Made by a program: the position numbers and the translations under genes. The notes under the pieces were generated by a model that saw only the letters and a program-made list of their open reading frames with translations, searched no databases and was not told the origin of the DNA. A stretch of DNA of 64,000 bases from Holophagales bacterium (GTDB taxonomy: Bacteria; Acidobacteriota; Thermoanaerobaculia; Multivoradales; JAGPDF01): NCBI GenBank assembly GCA_016699405.1, contig CP064972.1:4247501-4311500 (forward strand), written 5' to 3'. Position 1 is the first letter of the stretch. Every line of letters starts with the position of its first letter. Shown here in pieces: positions 35,976 to 44,748 of this stretch.

Positions 35976-38081
35976 ATGCCGACGCAACGTATCCCGCGTG
36001 CCCGCACCGTCTTCGCCGACCCGATCGACTTCCGCGACCGGATCTATCAGCCATCGGTGGTCAAGGCCCCGCCACCCGAGCACGACGCCCTGAGCGACCT
36101 CAAGGGACGCTTCGGAAAGTCGATCCCGGTGCTCGACCAGAAGAGCACCAACGCCTGCACCGGCTTTGCGTTGGCCAGTGTCGTGAACTACCTCCGTCGC
36201 TCCTCGGGCATCGAGTCCGACGCGTCGACGTCGGCGCCGATGCTCTATTTCATGGCCCGGCGCTACGACGAGTTCCCCGGTTCCGCCAAGGACAGCGGGT
36301 CGAGCGTCCGGGGAGCGCTGAAGGGTTGGTTTCACCATGGCGCCGCGGCCGACTCGGTCTGGCCCAACAGCCGGCTGACCACCCCGGCACCGAACCCCGC
36401 CAAACCCGAAACCGACTGGTGGTTCGATGCCGCCCAGCGCCCGCTCGGCGCTTACTACCGCGTCGACGCCAAGGCGATCGCCGACCTCCACGTCGCGCTC
36501 GCCGAGGTCGGCGTGCTCTACGCGAGCGCCCTCTGTCACGACCGCTGGATGGAAGGATTCGACGAGGAGCGACACGAGCGATTGGGGATCTGGGAGATCC
36601 CGGTCGGCAAGGCGGCCCCCGACGACGGCGGACACGCCTTCCTCATCTATGGCTACGACCACGAGGGGTTCCTGATCCAGAACTCCTGGGGACGCAACTG
36701 GGGCTCCGACGGGCGCGCGCGCCTTCGCTACGAAGACTGGCTCGCCAACGCCATGGATTGCTGGGTCGTCCAGGCCGGCGTCGCCACCGCCGAGCATCTC
36801 GCCGTCGCCGCCGCCGGCGGCCTGCGCGTCCGCGACGGTCGCGTCGCCCTGTCGAGCGACGAGATCCTGCGCGATCGCGAGATCTCGCCCTTCATCATCG
36901 ACATGGAGAACAACGGCGAGCTCAGCACGAGCGGTCGTTTCCGCACCAGCGAAGGCGACGTCGAGTCGCTGCTCACCGACCTGATCCCGAAAGCCCGCGA
37001 GGATTGGGGCCTCGCACCCGGAGCTCCGATCGACGTGGCGATCTACGCCCACGGCGGGCTCACCACCGAAGGCACCGCCGCCAAGACCGCCGCGACCTGG
37101 ATCCCGGCGCTCTACGAGGCGCACGTCTTCCCGATCTTCCTCGTCTGGGAAACCGGAATGGTGAAGACCCTCGTCGACCTCGCCGAGGAGGCGGTGCGTG
37201 GTCAACCGCGCGCCACCGGCGGCATCGGCGACCGGCTCGACGCCTTCCTCGAACAACGTCTCGAACGCCTGCTCGCCGCGCCCGGCACCGCCGTGTGGGG
37301 GGAGATGAAGGAGAACGCAGCGCAGATCTCGCAGAACCCCAAGGGTGGGGCGCGGCTGCTCTACTCGGTCAACAAGCGGCTGAGTCCGCCGCCACTCGAA
37401 CCGCGGACGACCCGCCTCCACCTCATCGGCCACTCGGCCGGCGCGATCGTCCACTGCCACCTCGTCGACCAGCTCGCCAAGGCCGGATGGACGTTCGACA
37501 GCGTCAATTTCATGGCACCGGCCGTCCGGGTCGACACCTTCCGGTCCACGCTCCTGCCGCGCCTGAAGTCGGGCGAGGTCCGGCGCCTGCTGCAGCTCCA
37601 CCTCTCCGACGCCGCCGAACAAAAGGACAACACCTGCCGCGCCATCCTCGGCTACGGCCGCTCGTTGCTCTATCTCGTCTCCGAGTCGTTCGAGGGGGGC
37701 GAACGCACACCGATTCTCGGCATGGAGAAGTACTTCGGAAAGCTCGGTCCGCTGCCGAACACCACGGCTCACACCCCCGCTACGATCGGCGCGGCGGTCT
37801 CGACCCACGGCGGCTTCGACGACGACGAGGTGGTGCGTGCGACGGTGATCGCCAACATCCTCCGCCAGACGGCGAAGAGCACGGCCGGCGCCAAGGCGAA
37901 GGCAGACAAGCCGCTGGCACGAGAGGCGGCGGGCGCAAGCTCGCGGCCCACCGGTCGCCCGGAATCTTCCCCGAAGTCGATGACCGGCAAGCTCGCCGAA
38001 GCCCAGGCCGACTCGGCGTCCTCCAAGAGCCGTTCGACGAACGCCCGACGGAAGGCGGTGACGAAGCGCCCGGCCAAGTGA
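35976..38081 (+). CDS. Papain-like (C1) peptidase fused to alpha/beta-hydrolase-like module
   Basis: The 701-residue protein has two catalytic parts. Residues 45-275 are papain-like: oxyanion Gln55 and nucleophile Cys61 in DQKSTNACTGFALASVVNY, His220 in GGHAFLIYGYD, and Asn236 in IQNSWGRNWGSDG. Residues 340-600 form an alpha/beta-hydrolase-like module: IYAHGGL (356-361), nucleophile-elbow GHSAG (485-489, Ser487), and FMAPAVRVDTF. The module is homologous to residues 290-540 of the caspase fusion at 58-61 kb. A Lys/Ala/Ser-rich basic tail covers about 605-701. No signal peptide or membrane span is seen, so a cytosolic or specially exported enzyme is likely. It follows the SGNH gene in an apparent two-gene operon. 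Substrates are unknown. Confidence 0.85.
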   Translation: MPTQRIPRARTVFADPIDFRDRIYQPSVVKAPPPEHDALSDLKGRFGKSIPVLDQKSTNACTGFALASVVNYLRRSSGIESDASTSAPMLYFMARRYDEFPGSAKDSGSSVRGALKGWFHHGAAADSVWPNSRLTTPAPNPAKPETDWWFDAAQRPLGAYYRVDAKAIADLHVALAEVGVLYASALCHDRWMEGFDEERHERLGIWEIPVGKAAPDDGGHAFLIYGYDHEGFLIQNSWGRNWGSDGRARLRYEDWLANAMDCWVVQAGVATAEHLAVAAAGGLRVRDGRVALSSDEILRDREISPFIIDMENNGELSTSGRFRTSEGDVESLLTDLIPKAREDWGLAPGAPIDVAIYAHGGLTTEGTAAKTAATWIPALYEAHVFPIFLVWETGMVKTLVDLAEEAVRGQPRATGGIGDRLDAFLEQRLERLLAAPGTAVWGEMKENAAQISQNPKGGARLLYSVNKRLSPPPLEPRTTRLHLIGHSAGAIVHCHLVDQLAKAGWTFDSVNFMAPAVRVDTFRSTLLPRLKSGEVRRLLQLHLSDAAEQKDNTCRAILGYGRSLLYLVSESFEGGERTPILGMEKYFGKLGPLPNTTAHTPATIGAAVSTHGGFDDDEVVRATVIANILRQTAKSTAGAKAKADKPLAREAAGASSRPTGRPESSPKSMTGKLAEAQADSASSKSRSTNARRKAVTKRPAK

Positions 38082-38111
38082 CCGCCAGCCGCCGCGCCGG
38101 CGCCGGGTTCG

Positions 38112-38537
38112 TCAGCCGACCGGCTCGAGGGCGCCGGCTGCGAGGAAGGGCAGGAGCATGTTGGCGGCGCCGCCATGCTCGACGATGCGGCCGTCGACGA
38201 CCCGGTCGACGTTGACGCCGGTGAAGACCATCGAGCGACCGGTCGGCGCCATGCCGAGCCACTCGCGCGCGTGCGTGCCGCGCGCGGTGACGCTCGTGGC
38301 GACCCACTCGCCCTCGGCGATCTGTCGCTCGATGGTCAGGTGCAGATCGGCGTAGATCGCGCGCACGGCCCGCACGTGCTCGGCCATTCCGGCGACGCCG
38401 CTTGCCACGCGCACGAGGCCGTCGGTCTCGACGCAGTCGGGCGAGACGACGTCAGCCATCCGGGTGACGTCGCCGGTGTTGACCATCTCCTCGACGAAGC
38501 GCCTCACCACCCGCTTGTTCTCCTCGCAAGAGCTCAT
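38112..38537 (-). CDS. SnoaL-like (ester cyclase-type) protein
   Basis: ATG 38537 overlaps the preceding gene stop (ATGA); 141 residues. It has the SnoaL-like order: NKRVVRRFVEEMVNTGD, MADVVSPDCVETDGL, MAEHVRAVRAIYADLHLTIE, VATSVTARGTHAREWLGMAPTGR and VVDGRIVEHGGAANMLLPFLAAG. This subgroup is often annotated ester cyclase or ketosteroid-isomerase-like. Coupled to an upstream membrane protein. Substrate unknown. Confidence 0.85.
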   Translation of the reverse strand: MSSCEENKRVVRRFVEEMVNTGDVTRMADVVSPDCVETDGLVRVASGVAGMAEHVRAVRAIYADLHLTIERQIAEGEWVATSVTARGTHAREWLGMAPTGRSMVFTGVNVDRVVDGRIVEHGGAANMLLPFLAAGALEPVG

Positions 38538-39028
38538 CGTGCGTCTCCGGAGCGTGCCGGCGCGATGGCGGGACGACGCGGCTCGGCCGGGAGACCGGTT
38601 CGCCGTCCGAGGAGCCCGGCAAAGAGCATCGCGCCCAGTGCATGGGGGGCGAACGTCGCGCCGAAGGTCCACGGATGGTGCAGCCACCCGCCGAGCAGCT
38701 CGCCGATCGCCGGCGGACGAGCGCCGTCGGCGAGAAGGGCTCCGGCGAGCATCGGCGCGAGCGACAGCGCGACGGCGAGCGCCAGCCGAAACGCCAGGAC
38801 GCGTCGTTTGACCGCGGCAAGCTCGAGAACCGGTCCGAGGAGCACCAGGAGGGCGATGCCGAAGGCGGCGGCGCGAATGCCGAACGCCGCGCCGACCGGC
38901 ACCGGCAACCAGCCCGAGTCGTCCCGCGAGGGGGCGAATCCGCCGATCGGCGCCAGGGTGAAGGCCAGAAACAGGGCCATCGAGCGCAGAGCCGCTCGCA
39001 GGATGGCGACAGCACGAATTCCGTTCAT
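38534..39028 (-). CDS. Multi-span membrane protein, 164 residues
   Basis: The protein has about four hydrophobic helices (AALRSMALFLAFTLAPIGGF, GIRAAAFGIALLVLLGPVLEL, LALAVALSLAPMLAGALLA, ALGAMLFAGLLG) and an Ala/Arg/Pro tail. No charged motif suggests transport or catalysis. Translationally coupled to the SnoaL-like gene. Family not recognised. Confidence 0.6.
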   Translation of the reverse strand: MNGIRAVAILRAALRSMALFLAFTLAPIGGFAPSRDDSGWLPVPVGAAFGIRAAAFGIALLVLLGPVLELAAVKRRVLAFRLALAVALSLAPMLAGALLADGARPPAIGELLGGWLHHPWTFGATFAPHALGAMLFAGLLGRRTGLPAEPRRPAIAPARSGDAR

Positions 39029-39355
39029 GGATCTCGCTCCGAATCTCGTTCACCGCCTCGGATCGACACCGACGTAGGCGCCTTCGTCTCCCTTCGCGGA
39101 GCGGTCGCTGTTGCTCCACCCCGCCCCCCCGGGAGCGCGAGTGGCCCGACGGGATGCTCCCGCTCGGCGCGGCTCCGCGTGGAGACGAGGACATCCTGCC
39201 GCGACGATTCCTCGAACGTCGATCGCGGCCTCGCGAGTCTCGCCTCGACGAAAGCACCGGTCAACGGCCCGCTCCAGCGACGGCGCGACGGGTCGACGCT
39301 CCGGCGCATCACCAGGACGTTCGGCCGGCGCCGCGCGGCGAGCCCGTGCGGCCGG
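39029..39355. other. Intergenic stretch, no gene seen
   Basis: Between two small minus-strand membrane-protein genes. Frames are Arg/Pro/Ser-rich with no ribosome binding site; no repeat or hairpin stands out. Confidence 0.35.
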
Positions 39356-39583
39356 TCAGCCGAGCTCGGGATCGACGGCCCGTCGAGCACCGAGGAACGC
39401 GGCCCCGGTGCCCATCGCGAGCGCGGCGACGAACAGGCCGAGGAGCGCCACCGCGGCTTCGCTCACCACCCCGTCGAGCTCGAGCGCCCGCAGAAGGTCC
39501 GTCGCGTCCCAGAGCAACCAGGAGAAGAGTGCTGTTCCGCTGGCGATCAAGGCGAGTCCGGCGATTCGAGACAGCAGACGCAT
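39356..39583 (-). CDS. Small two-span membrane protein
   Basis: ATG 39583 follows GGAAGGAGCGATCGC. Seventy-five residues with two membrane helices (IAGLALIASGTALFSWLLWDA and AAVALLGLFVAALAMGTGAAFLG) joined by an acidic linker. Typical of orphan inner-membrane miniproteins. No function suggested. Confidence 0.6.
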   Translation of the reverse strand: MRLLSRIAGLALIASGTALFSWLLWDATDLLRALELDGVVSEAAVALLGLFVAALAMGTGAAFLGARRAVDPELG

Positions 39584-39849
39584 GCGATCGCTCCTTCCGG
39601 GACGAGGCGTTCGCCGCGATCCTATCGCCGCTCGTCAGTAGCCTGCACCGCGATGCCCCGCTGGCGACGCCGGCGGCTCTCCGCTTCGCCTGGCCGTGGG
39701 CGGTGTCTGGATTCCCGCGCCGGATTCGGCGACGACCTTGCCGACGAGCCCCTGGGCCGGGGGACGACTGTCCCCTCTTCCGACGCGTCCGCGCACCTCG
39801 GATTGGAATCGAGGGAGACGATCGGGTCTCACCGGGGAGGAAGGAAGAG

Positions 39850-42021
39850 ATGTTGACTCGGAGGAAGCTGCCCGCTCTTCGTTGCACTTTCGCGGTTGCT
39901 CTCGTCACGACGTCGCTTTCCGCCTCGCGGCTGGCCGCGACCGACCCGGGCCTCTGGTCGCTCGCCGGAGCAGGGCCCGTCGAGGAGTTCCCGACGGGCC
40001 TCGCCGTCGGCGCCGACGGGAACCTGGCCTTTGCCGCCATCTCCCAGGCCGCCCCCCAGGGTCTCTATCACGCGACGCTGACGCGGATCGACCCGTTCGG
40101 GCAGCTCCTGTGGGCGAAGAGCTACGGCGGCAGCGGAACCGACTGGCCGGAGTCGATCGTGGCGACGCCCGGCGGCGGTTTCGTCGTCGCAGGTTCCACC
40201 TCCTCGTTCGGCCTCGGCCAGCCGTCCGGGTGGGTCTTCGCCACCGACGCGGCGGGAGCGCTTCTCTGGCAGAAGGCCTACACCGTCGCGGGCGCCGTCG
40301 GCAGCAGGTTCGACGACATCTGGCGGCTGCGCGGCGGCGGCTATCTGCTCGTGGGAACGATCGCCTTCGTCGAGACCGAGGAAGGCGGCGAGATCTGGGT
40401 CCAGCGCATCGACGACTCGGGGGGTGTCGTGTGGAGTCGCCGCTTCGGCGGCGATCCGGTCTACGAGGGGATGCAGGCCCTCGAGCGCCGCAACGGCGAG
40501 CTCCTGGTGGTCGGTAGCGACCTCGACGGCCACGCGCTGCTTCTCGACCTCGACCCCAGCGGCAATCTCCTCTGGCAGAAGAGCCTCGATCAGTTCACGG
40601 TCGGCGAGCTGTCTGTCGCCGAAACAGCGGACGGCGGTCTCGTGCTCGGCGGGGAGCAGTACGCCACCAGCGGCTTCGATCGCAACCTCGTGGTCGCGCG
40701 TCTCGACGCCGCGGGCGCCCCGCTGTGGTCCCGCAGCTACGGCAGCTCGAACCTGGAGTTCGCCGGCCGCGACCTGATGGTCCTTCCCGATGGCAGCTTC
40801 CTGGTGCCGGGCACGACGGAGGCGCAGATCGGCCCCAACGAGTATCAGCGTGGCCTGCTGCTCCGTCTCTCCGCCTCCGGCGAGCTGCTCCTGCAGGAGG
40901 CCCTGAGCTCCGGCGACCGGACCTCCTTCCGCAGCCTCGCACGCGGCAGCGACGGCGCCATCTACGCCGCCGGCCACGGTTCGCCCCATCCGGGCGGCTG
41001 GCATTGGAGCGTTTCGCGACTCTCCGGCACCGGCGAGATCGGCAGCGGCTGCGCTCCGGCGCTGCGCCCGGTCACCATCCAGGACTCGCCGCTCACGCTC
41101 GCCGTCGGCACGCCGTCGCTCGCGGCCGCCAGCCTGGCAGCCACGGCGGTCTCGACCAGTGCCACGGCGACGCCGACGACCTGGACCTTGTCGACGACCT
41201 GCACCGCCGCGACACCGGCAGCGGCCTGCACCGCCGACGCGACGTCGCTCTGCCTGGGAGACCACCGCTTCCGCGTGAGCGCGAGCTGGGACACCCCGGC
41301 AGGGCTGCGTGGTGCCGCGCAGGCGGTGACGCTGACCCGCGACACGGGCTACTTCTGGTTCTTCGACCCGGCCAACGTCGAGCTGATCCTCAAGACACTC
41401 GACGGCTGCGGCGTCAACAGCGCCTACTGGGTCTTCGCCGGCGGCTTGACCAACGTCCACGTCGCCCTCTCGGTGACCGACACGGCGACGGGCCTGGTGA
41501 AGGCCTACGACAACCCGGCGAACACGCCCTTCCGGCCGATTCAGGACACGTCGGCGTTCTCCACCTGCAGCGCACTGACCTCGCCTCCCCCACTCGACGA
41601 GCTGAGTGGCGTGCTCGGAGCCGACGAACCGGCGGAGACGGCGCTCGAAGAGCTTTCGGCCTCGAGCGGAAGCTGTGTGCCCTCCTCGACGGTGCTCTGC
41701 CTCAACAACGGCCGCTTCAAGGTCGAGACGACCTGGAGGCTGCCGAGCGGCGCCGCGGGAGCGGCCCATCCGCTGAAGCTCACCGCCGACACCGGCACCT
41801 TCTGGTTCTTTTCGGCGAGCAACGTCGAGCTGGTCGTCAAGGTCTTGAACGGCTGCGGCGTCGGCGGCCACTACTGGGTCTTCGCCGGCGGCCTGACCGA
41901 CGTCGCGACGGTGGTCAAGGTCACCGACACGACGACCGGCGCGGTGCAGACCTACACCAACCCGCCGGGTGTCCAGTTCCAGCCGATCCAGGACACCAGC
42001 GCCTTCGCGAGCTGTCCGTGA
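39850..42021 (+). CDS. Exported repeat protein with two C-terminal copies of an unnamed domain
   Basis: ATG 39850 follows AGGAAGAG; 723 residues. A signal peptide (ALRCTFAVALVTTSLSASRLAAT) precedes residues 35-400 with six or more repeats like LxWxKSYGGSGTDWPxSI and G-GFVVAGSTSS-type strands, suggesting a beta-propeller. Residues 468-573 and 617-722 are two copies of an approximately 105-residue domain: C-L-x3-RF-x-V-x3-W opening, DTGYFWFF or DTGTFWFF, NVEL, GCGV, YWVFAGGLT, and PIQDTSAF ending with Cys. The propeller is probably a cell-surface or secreted scaffold. The C-terminal domain recurs in exported proteins of related bacteria as I recall, but has no function known to me. Confidence 0.8.
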   Translation: MLTRRKLPALRCTFAVALVTTSLSASRLAATDPGLWSLAGAGPVEEFPTGLAVGADGNLAFAAISQAAPQGLYHATLTRIDPFGQLLWAKSYGGSGTDWPESIVATPGGGFVVAGSTSSFGLGQPSGWVFATDAAGALLWQKAYTVAGAVGSRFDDIWRLRGGGYLLVGTIAFVETEEGGEIWVQRIDDSGGVVWSRRFGGDPVYEGMQALERRNGELLVVGSDLDGHALLLDLDPSGNLLWQKSLDQFTVGELSVAETADGGLVLGGEQYATSGFDRNLVVARLDAAGAPLWSRSYGSSNLEFAGRDLMVLPDGSFLVPGTTEAQIGPNEYQRGLLLRLSASGELLLQEALSSGDRTSFRSLARGSDGAIYAAGHGSPHPGGWHWSVSRLSGTGEIGSGCAPALRPVTIQDSPLTLAVGTPSLAAASLAATAVSTSATATPTTWTLSTTCTAATPAAACTADATSLCLGDHRFRVSASWDTPAGLRGAAQAVTLTRDTGYFWFFDPANVELILKTLDGCGVNSAYWVFAGGLTNVHVALSVTDTATGLVKAYDNPANTPFRPIQDTSAFSTCSALTSPPPLDELSGVLGADEPAETALEELSASSGSCVPSSTVLCLNNGRFKVETTWRLPSGAAGAAHPLKLTADTGTFWFFSASNVELVVKVLNGCGVGGHYWVFAGGLTDVATVVKVTDTTTGAVQTYTNPPGVQFQPIQDTSAFASCP
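41251..42015 (+). repeat. Duplicated ~105-residue domain within the exported protein
   Basis: Copy 1 spans about 41251-41568 and copy 2 about 41698-42015. Shared blocks: F-W-F-F, N-V-E-L, G-C-G-V, Y-W-V-F-A-G-G-L-T, V-T-D-T, P-I-Q-D-T-S-A-F. The intervening 130 bases encode an acidic, low-complexity linker. Confidence 0.85.
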
Positions 42022-42036
42022 ACGTCGTGCGCGGCC

Positions 42037-42579
42037 TCAGGCGCACTCGCAGCTCGCCACCGTCGTCACGAGGCGACAACTGGTGCACCGGCCGGCGAGC
42101 GTGAACCAGGTGAAGAGCTCCTGCTCTCGCCCCACGTGGCTCGGATAGCCAGCGGCCCGGCCGCTCTCGAACGCCTCGACGAGAGCGGCCGGGTACTCGA
42201 ACCGCGCGACGAGGGAGAAGGTCGGACCTCCGCAGCCAGGACAGGTGAAGCGTCCGACCGGCTCGCCCGGCGGTGCTGCCACCGGTGGAAAGTGCTGCAT
42301 CTCGACGTCGTAGCCGTGCCGTGACGGGTCGAACAGCAGGACCGCGCGACGGCAGGAACCGCACGTCGCCGTGACCGGGCCGCTCACGACCTTCTGGCCG
42401 AGGAGCGCGTGGTGCACGATCCGCCCCGAGAGCGAGAAGCCCGCCCTGCCGCAACGACAGCCGACGGAGAAGAAGCGGTTCGGCCACTCGGTGTGGGTGT
42501 CGAGCAGCAACTCCGGCGCCTCGGCCGGCGAAACCCGGAAGGCACGAAGGCATCCTGGAGGTGGAAGAACGCTTCCCAT
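42037..42579 (-). CDS. Four-Cys-pair zinc-ribbon-like protein (CpXC-like)
   Basis: The 180-residue protein shows cysteine pairs typical of zinc ribbons: GCRCGRAG, TCGSCRRAV, CPGCGGP and CTSCRLVTT, with conserved hydrophobic strands between. The layout resembles CpXC-type proteins. It probably binds one or two zinc ions and could be a nucleic-acid- or protein-binding module. It converges with the exported repeat protein gene. Confidence 0.65.
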   Translation of the reverse strand: MGSVLPPPGCLRAFRVSPAEAPELLLDTHTEWPNRFFSVGCRCGRAGFSLSGRIVHHALLGQKVVSGPVTATCGSCRRAVLLFDPSRHGYDVEMQHFPPVAAPPGEPVGRFTCPGCGGPTFSLVARFEYPAALVEAFESGRAAGYPSHVGREQELFTWFTLAGRCTSCRLVTTVASCECA

Positions 42580-42708
42580 GCCGAGATGGAGCTCCAGGCC
42601 GGGGCCGATCGGTCAGGTCGACACGCCGAGGAGCGCACCGCGCGCGTGAGATGCCGCCGGCGCAGCAACGGCGCGACTCATCGACCTGCTCCGCGTCGGG
42701 CCATGGCC

Positions 42709-43587
42709 TCAATCGACGATGAACAGCCGCGCGCCGACTGCCGTCGAGGAGCGATGGGGCTCGGCACCGTCGGCGACCTGGTAGCTCGTGCCGGGGCGCA
42801 GCGTGAAGGTCCGTCCGTCGCGCAGCTCCGTATGCAGCTCACCTTCGACGCAGAGCAGCACGTGGCCCTTGCTGCACCAGTGGTCGGCAAGGTAGCCCGG
42901 CGAGTACTCGACCATGCGAACACGGATCGCCCCACACTGTCGCGTCCGCCAGGTGGCGACGCCCCGCTCGCCCGGATGCATCGTCGGTGCGACGAGCGAC
43001 CACTCCGTAACCTCGAAGGGGATCCCGGTCATCTCCATGCCCTTCTCCTCCTCTCCGAAGGATACGCCGCGGCGGCGGCCTCGGTTGCCGAAGGTCGGCA
43101 GGCGGAGCAGCCAGCGCGGAACGACGGCGGTGTAGGCGTGCCACGCGTTGCCGTGACGCTTTGCCAGCCACGGCTCCTCGCCGTAGACGACGCGGAGGTG
43201 GAAGGCGAGCGCGACCGCGACGGCGTAGAGGGCGAGAGCTGGCGAGCGGAAGGTGACCGCCCAGGCGACGAGGACGAGGAGGACCGAGAGGTACATCGGG
43301 TTGCGCGAGAAGCGATAGAGGCCGACGCGGACGAGGCGCGTCGGCGGAGCCCAGGGCGCGAGCGTTCCGCGGCCGGCGACGTAGAAGTCGCGGACGCAGC
43401 CGAGCAGGGCGATCGTGCCGAGCACGAAGAGCGCACCGCCGAGCGGCAGCGGCACCGGCTCGTGCCCCTCCCGCTCGGCGAGAAGGAAGGGCACCGCGAA
43501 CGCCACGACACCGGGCAAGGCCAGAAAGGCGACGACGGCGCGGAGGAACAACCCCCCTCGCCACGGCGGGGCCCCCTCGCTCGTCAC
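42709..43587 (-). CDS. ICMT-like membrane methyltransferase fused in frame to a DHCW-type cupin
   Basis: GTG 43587 overlaps the TfoX-like gene stop (GTGA), giving 292 residues. Residues 1-165 contain three to four membrane spans and the isoprenylcysteine/phospholipid-methyltransferase signature: VGLYRFSRNPMYLSVLLVLVAWA and LRVVYGEEPWLAKRHGNAWHAY. Residues 184-292 are a cupin: YSPGYLADHWCSKGHVLLCVEGELHTEL and SYQVADGAEPHRSS. A strong AGGAGGAGAAGGG precedes an in-frame ATG at 43038, exactly where standalone cupins of this type would start. So the locus may make a fusion, a separate 109-residue cupin by internal initiation, or both. No stop separates them. Confidence 0.75.
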   Translation of the reverse strand: MTSEGAPPWRGGLFLRAVVAFLALPGVVAFAVPFLLAEREGHEPVPLPLGGALFVLGTIALLGCVRDFYVAGRGTLAPWAPPTRLVRVGLYRFSRNPMYLSVLLVLVAWAVTFRSPALALYAVAVALAFHLRVVYGEEPWLAKRHGNAWHAYTAVVPRWLLRLPTFGNRGRRRGVSFGEEEKGMEMTGIPFEVTEWSLVAPTMHPGERGVATWRTRQCGAIRVRMVEYSPGYLADHWCSKGHVLLCVEGELHTELRDGRTFTLRPGTSYQVADGAEPHRSSTAVGARLFIVD

Positions 43588-44009
43588 CCTGGCGACTTCC
43601 GAGTCCGTGCCGCCGTCGTCTTCGTCCTGGCCTTCGGCTTGGCCTTGGCCTTCGTCTCGGTTGTGCCCTTCGCCTTGGCGCTCGACTTCGCCTTCCCCTT
43701 CGGCTTCGGCGGAGGAAGCGCTGCCGCGGTGGCGATCAGCAGACGCGCGAAGAGCTCGCTGTCGTCGAGCTCGTCGGCGAGTCGCAGGTAGAGCTTCGAA
43801 CCGGGATAGGCCGGCAGCATCGCGGCAGACGGTGCGAGCGCCTCCCCGGCCGGCGTCGGCTTGAGGAAGACCTGGTTGTCGCAAGCGAAGGCGACGACGA
43901 CGCCGTCGAGGTAGAGCGCGTACTCGCCGAACATCTTGCGGTAGGTCAGCCGGCCGCCGAGCCCGGCCTGCTCGCTGACGTATTCCATGAACGAGGCATC
44001 GGTGGCCAT
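43584..44009 (-). CDS. TfoX N-terminal-domain protein with Lys/Ala-rich tail
   Basis: ATG 44009 behind GAGGAGGGC. Residues 1-100 match the TfoX_N domain: FMEYVSEQAGLGGRLTYRKMFGEYALYLDGVVVAFACDNQVFLKPT. Residues 105-141 form a basic tail of KPKGKAK and KAKAKPKARTK repeats, similar to histone H1-like tails. TfoX_N proteins are small DNA- or protein-linked regulators of uncertain activity. Coupled to the ICMT-cupin gene. Confidence 0.85.
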   Translation of the reverse strand: MATDASFMEYVSEQAGLGGRLTYRKMFGEYALYLDGVVVAFACDNQVFLKPTPAGEALAPSAAMLPAYPGSKLYLRLADELDDSELFARLLIATAAALPPPKPKGKAKSSAKAKGTTETKAKAKPKARTKTTAARTRKSPG

Positions 44010-44117
44010 GAGCCCTCCTCGTGGGCCGACTCCGGCGCCGGTCCGCGTCGACCTTCAGTCCGGTTCCATGATCTCACCGGACCGCCCTCCCGGGACCGCC
44101 CCGAAAAGAGGGGGCCA

Positions 44118-44177
44118 CGGGGACAGGCACCGGACTCCGCCGGCGTCCGCACGGGTCGAGCTCCGTGCCTGTCCCCG
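44118..44177. repeat. Inverted pair of GGGGACAGGCAC elements
   Basis: CGGGGACAGGCACCGGA (44118-44134) faces TCCGTGCCTGTCCCCG (44162-44177), forming a near-perfect stem with about 27 bases between. A third direct copy, GGGGACAGGCACCGA, lies at 44801-44815. The motif resembles REP-like elements that are mobilised by RAYT transposases in other bacteria; no transposase is present here. Confidence 0.65.
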
Positions 44178-44193
44178 ATCCTCGGGAGCGCGC

Positions 44194-44748
44194 TCAGCGA
44201 CGCGCGGCGAGATCGCGCCCGGCAGCAAGGTCGAACTTCAATTCGAAGAGGAGCTTGTGCGTCTCGAGAACGGTCTCCTCCGCCCCCCCGAAGCTGCGGA
44301 TGCTCCCGGCGACGCGCGCCGCCGTGTTGCTCTCGATCTTGGCGTCGAAAGCGGAGAACGCCGTCTGATAGCAGTTCCCCTTGCCGAGGGCATCGTGGCA
44401 GAGCCAGATCTTGCCGTGGCCGTCGGCGCCGATCTCGATCTGCACGCCCTCGGAGAAGAGCGCACGCACCGCGGCCAGCGAGGTCGCCGCAGCCAAGGCC
44501 TTCGCGTCGAGCGGTTGCGGCGTGAGCAGGACGAAGGCGTTCTTCTGGGTCGCCTCGAACGCGTCGGGGACACGGAAGAGATAGGCCTGGGTGAGCGTGA
44601 GCGTCCGGCCGTCGACGCGCAGCATCCCGACCTCTGCCGGCGGCGGGGCCGCCGCGAGCGGTCCGGTCACGAGGACGACGTAGAGAGCGACGAGCGGCGA
44701 CAGTCCGCGGGCGACACGGCCGAGCGGCGAGGTCAGGCGAAGGGACAT
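44194..44748 (-). CDS. Exported hypothetical protein, 184 residues
   Basis: ATG 44748 is preferred (AAAGGAG at good distance; GTG 44751 is alternative). A signal peptide (LSPLVALYVVLVTGPLAAAPPPAE) precedes a soluble domain (LTLTQAYLFRVPDAFEATQKNAFVLLTPQPLDA; HGKIWLCHDALGKGNCYQTAFSAFDAKIE; ELKFDLAAGRDLAARR). Two cysteines may form a disulfide. The family is not recognised; beta-rich sequence and copy context give no function. REP-like elements flank it on both sides. Confidence 0.65.
   Translation of the reverse strand: MSLRLTSPLGRVARGLSPLVALYVVLVTGPLAAAPPPAEVGMLRVDGRTLTLTQAYLFRVPDAFEATQKNAFVLLTPQPLDAKALAAATSLAAVRALFSEGVQIEIGADGHGKIWLCHDALGKGNCYQTAFSAFDAKIESNTAARVAGSIRSFGGAEETVLETHKLLFELKFDLAAGRDLAARR

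Noticed and set aside
34982..38081. Known anti-phage defence systems (CBASS, BREX, gasdermin-caspase, retron) at the peptidase loci
   Set aside because: No nucleotidyltransferase, reverse transcriptase, methylase or gasdermin-like protein is adjacent. The resemblance is limited to caspase-like and trypsin-like folds, so no named system is assigned.
39025..39390. Minus-strand ORF in the 39.0-39.4 kb gap
   Set aside because: It overlaps a better small membrane-protein gene, has no ribosome binding site, and its translation is Arg/Ser/Pro filler.
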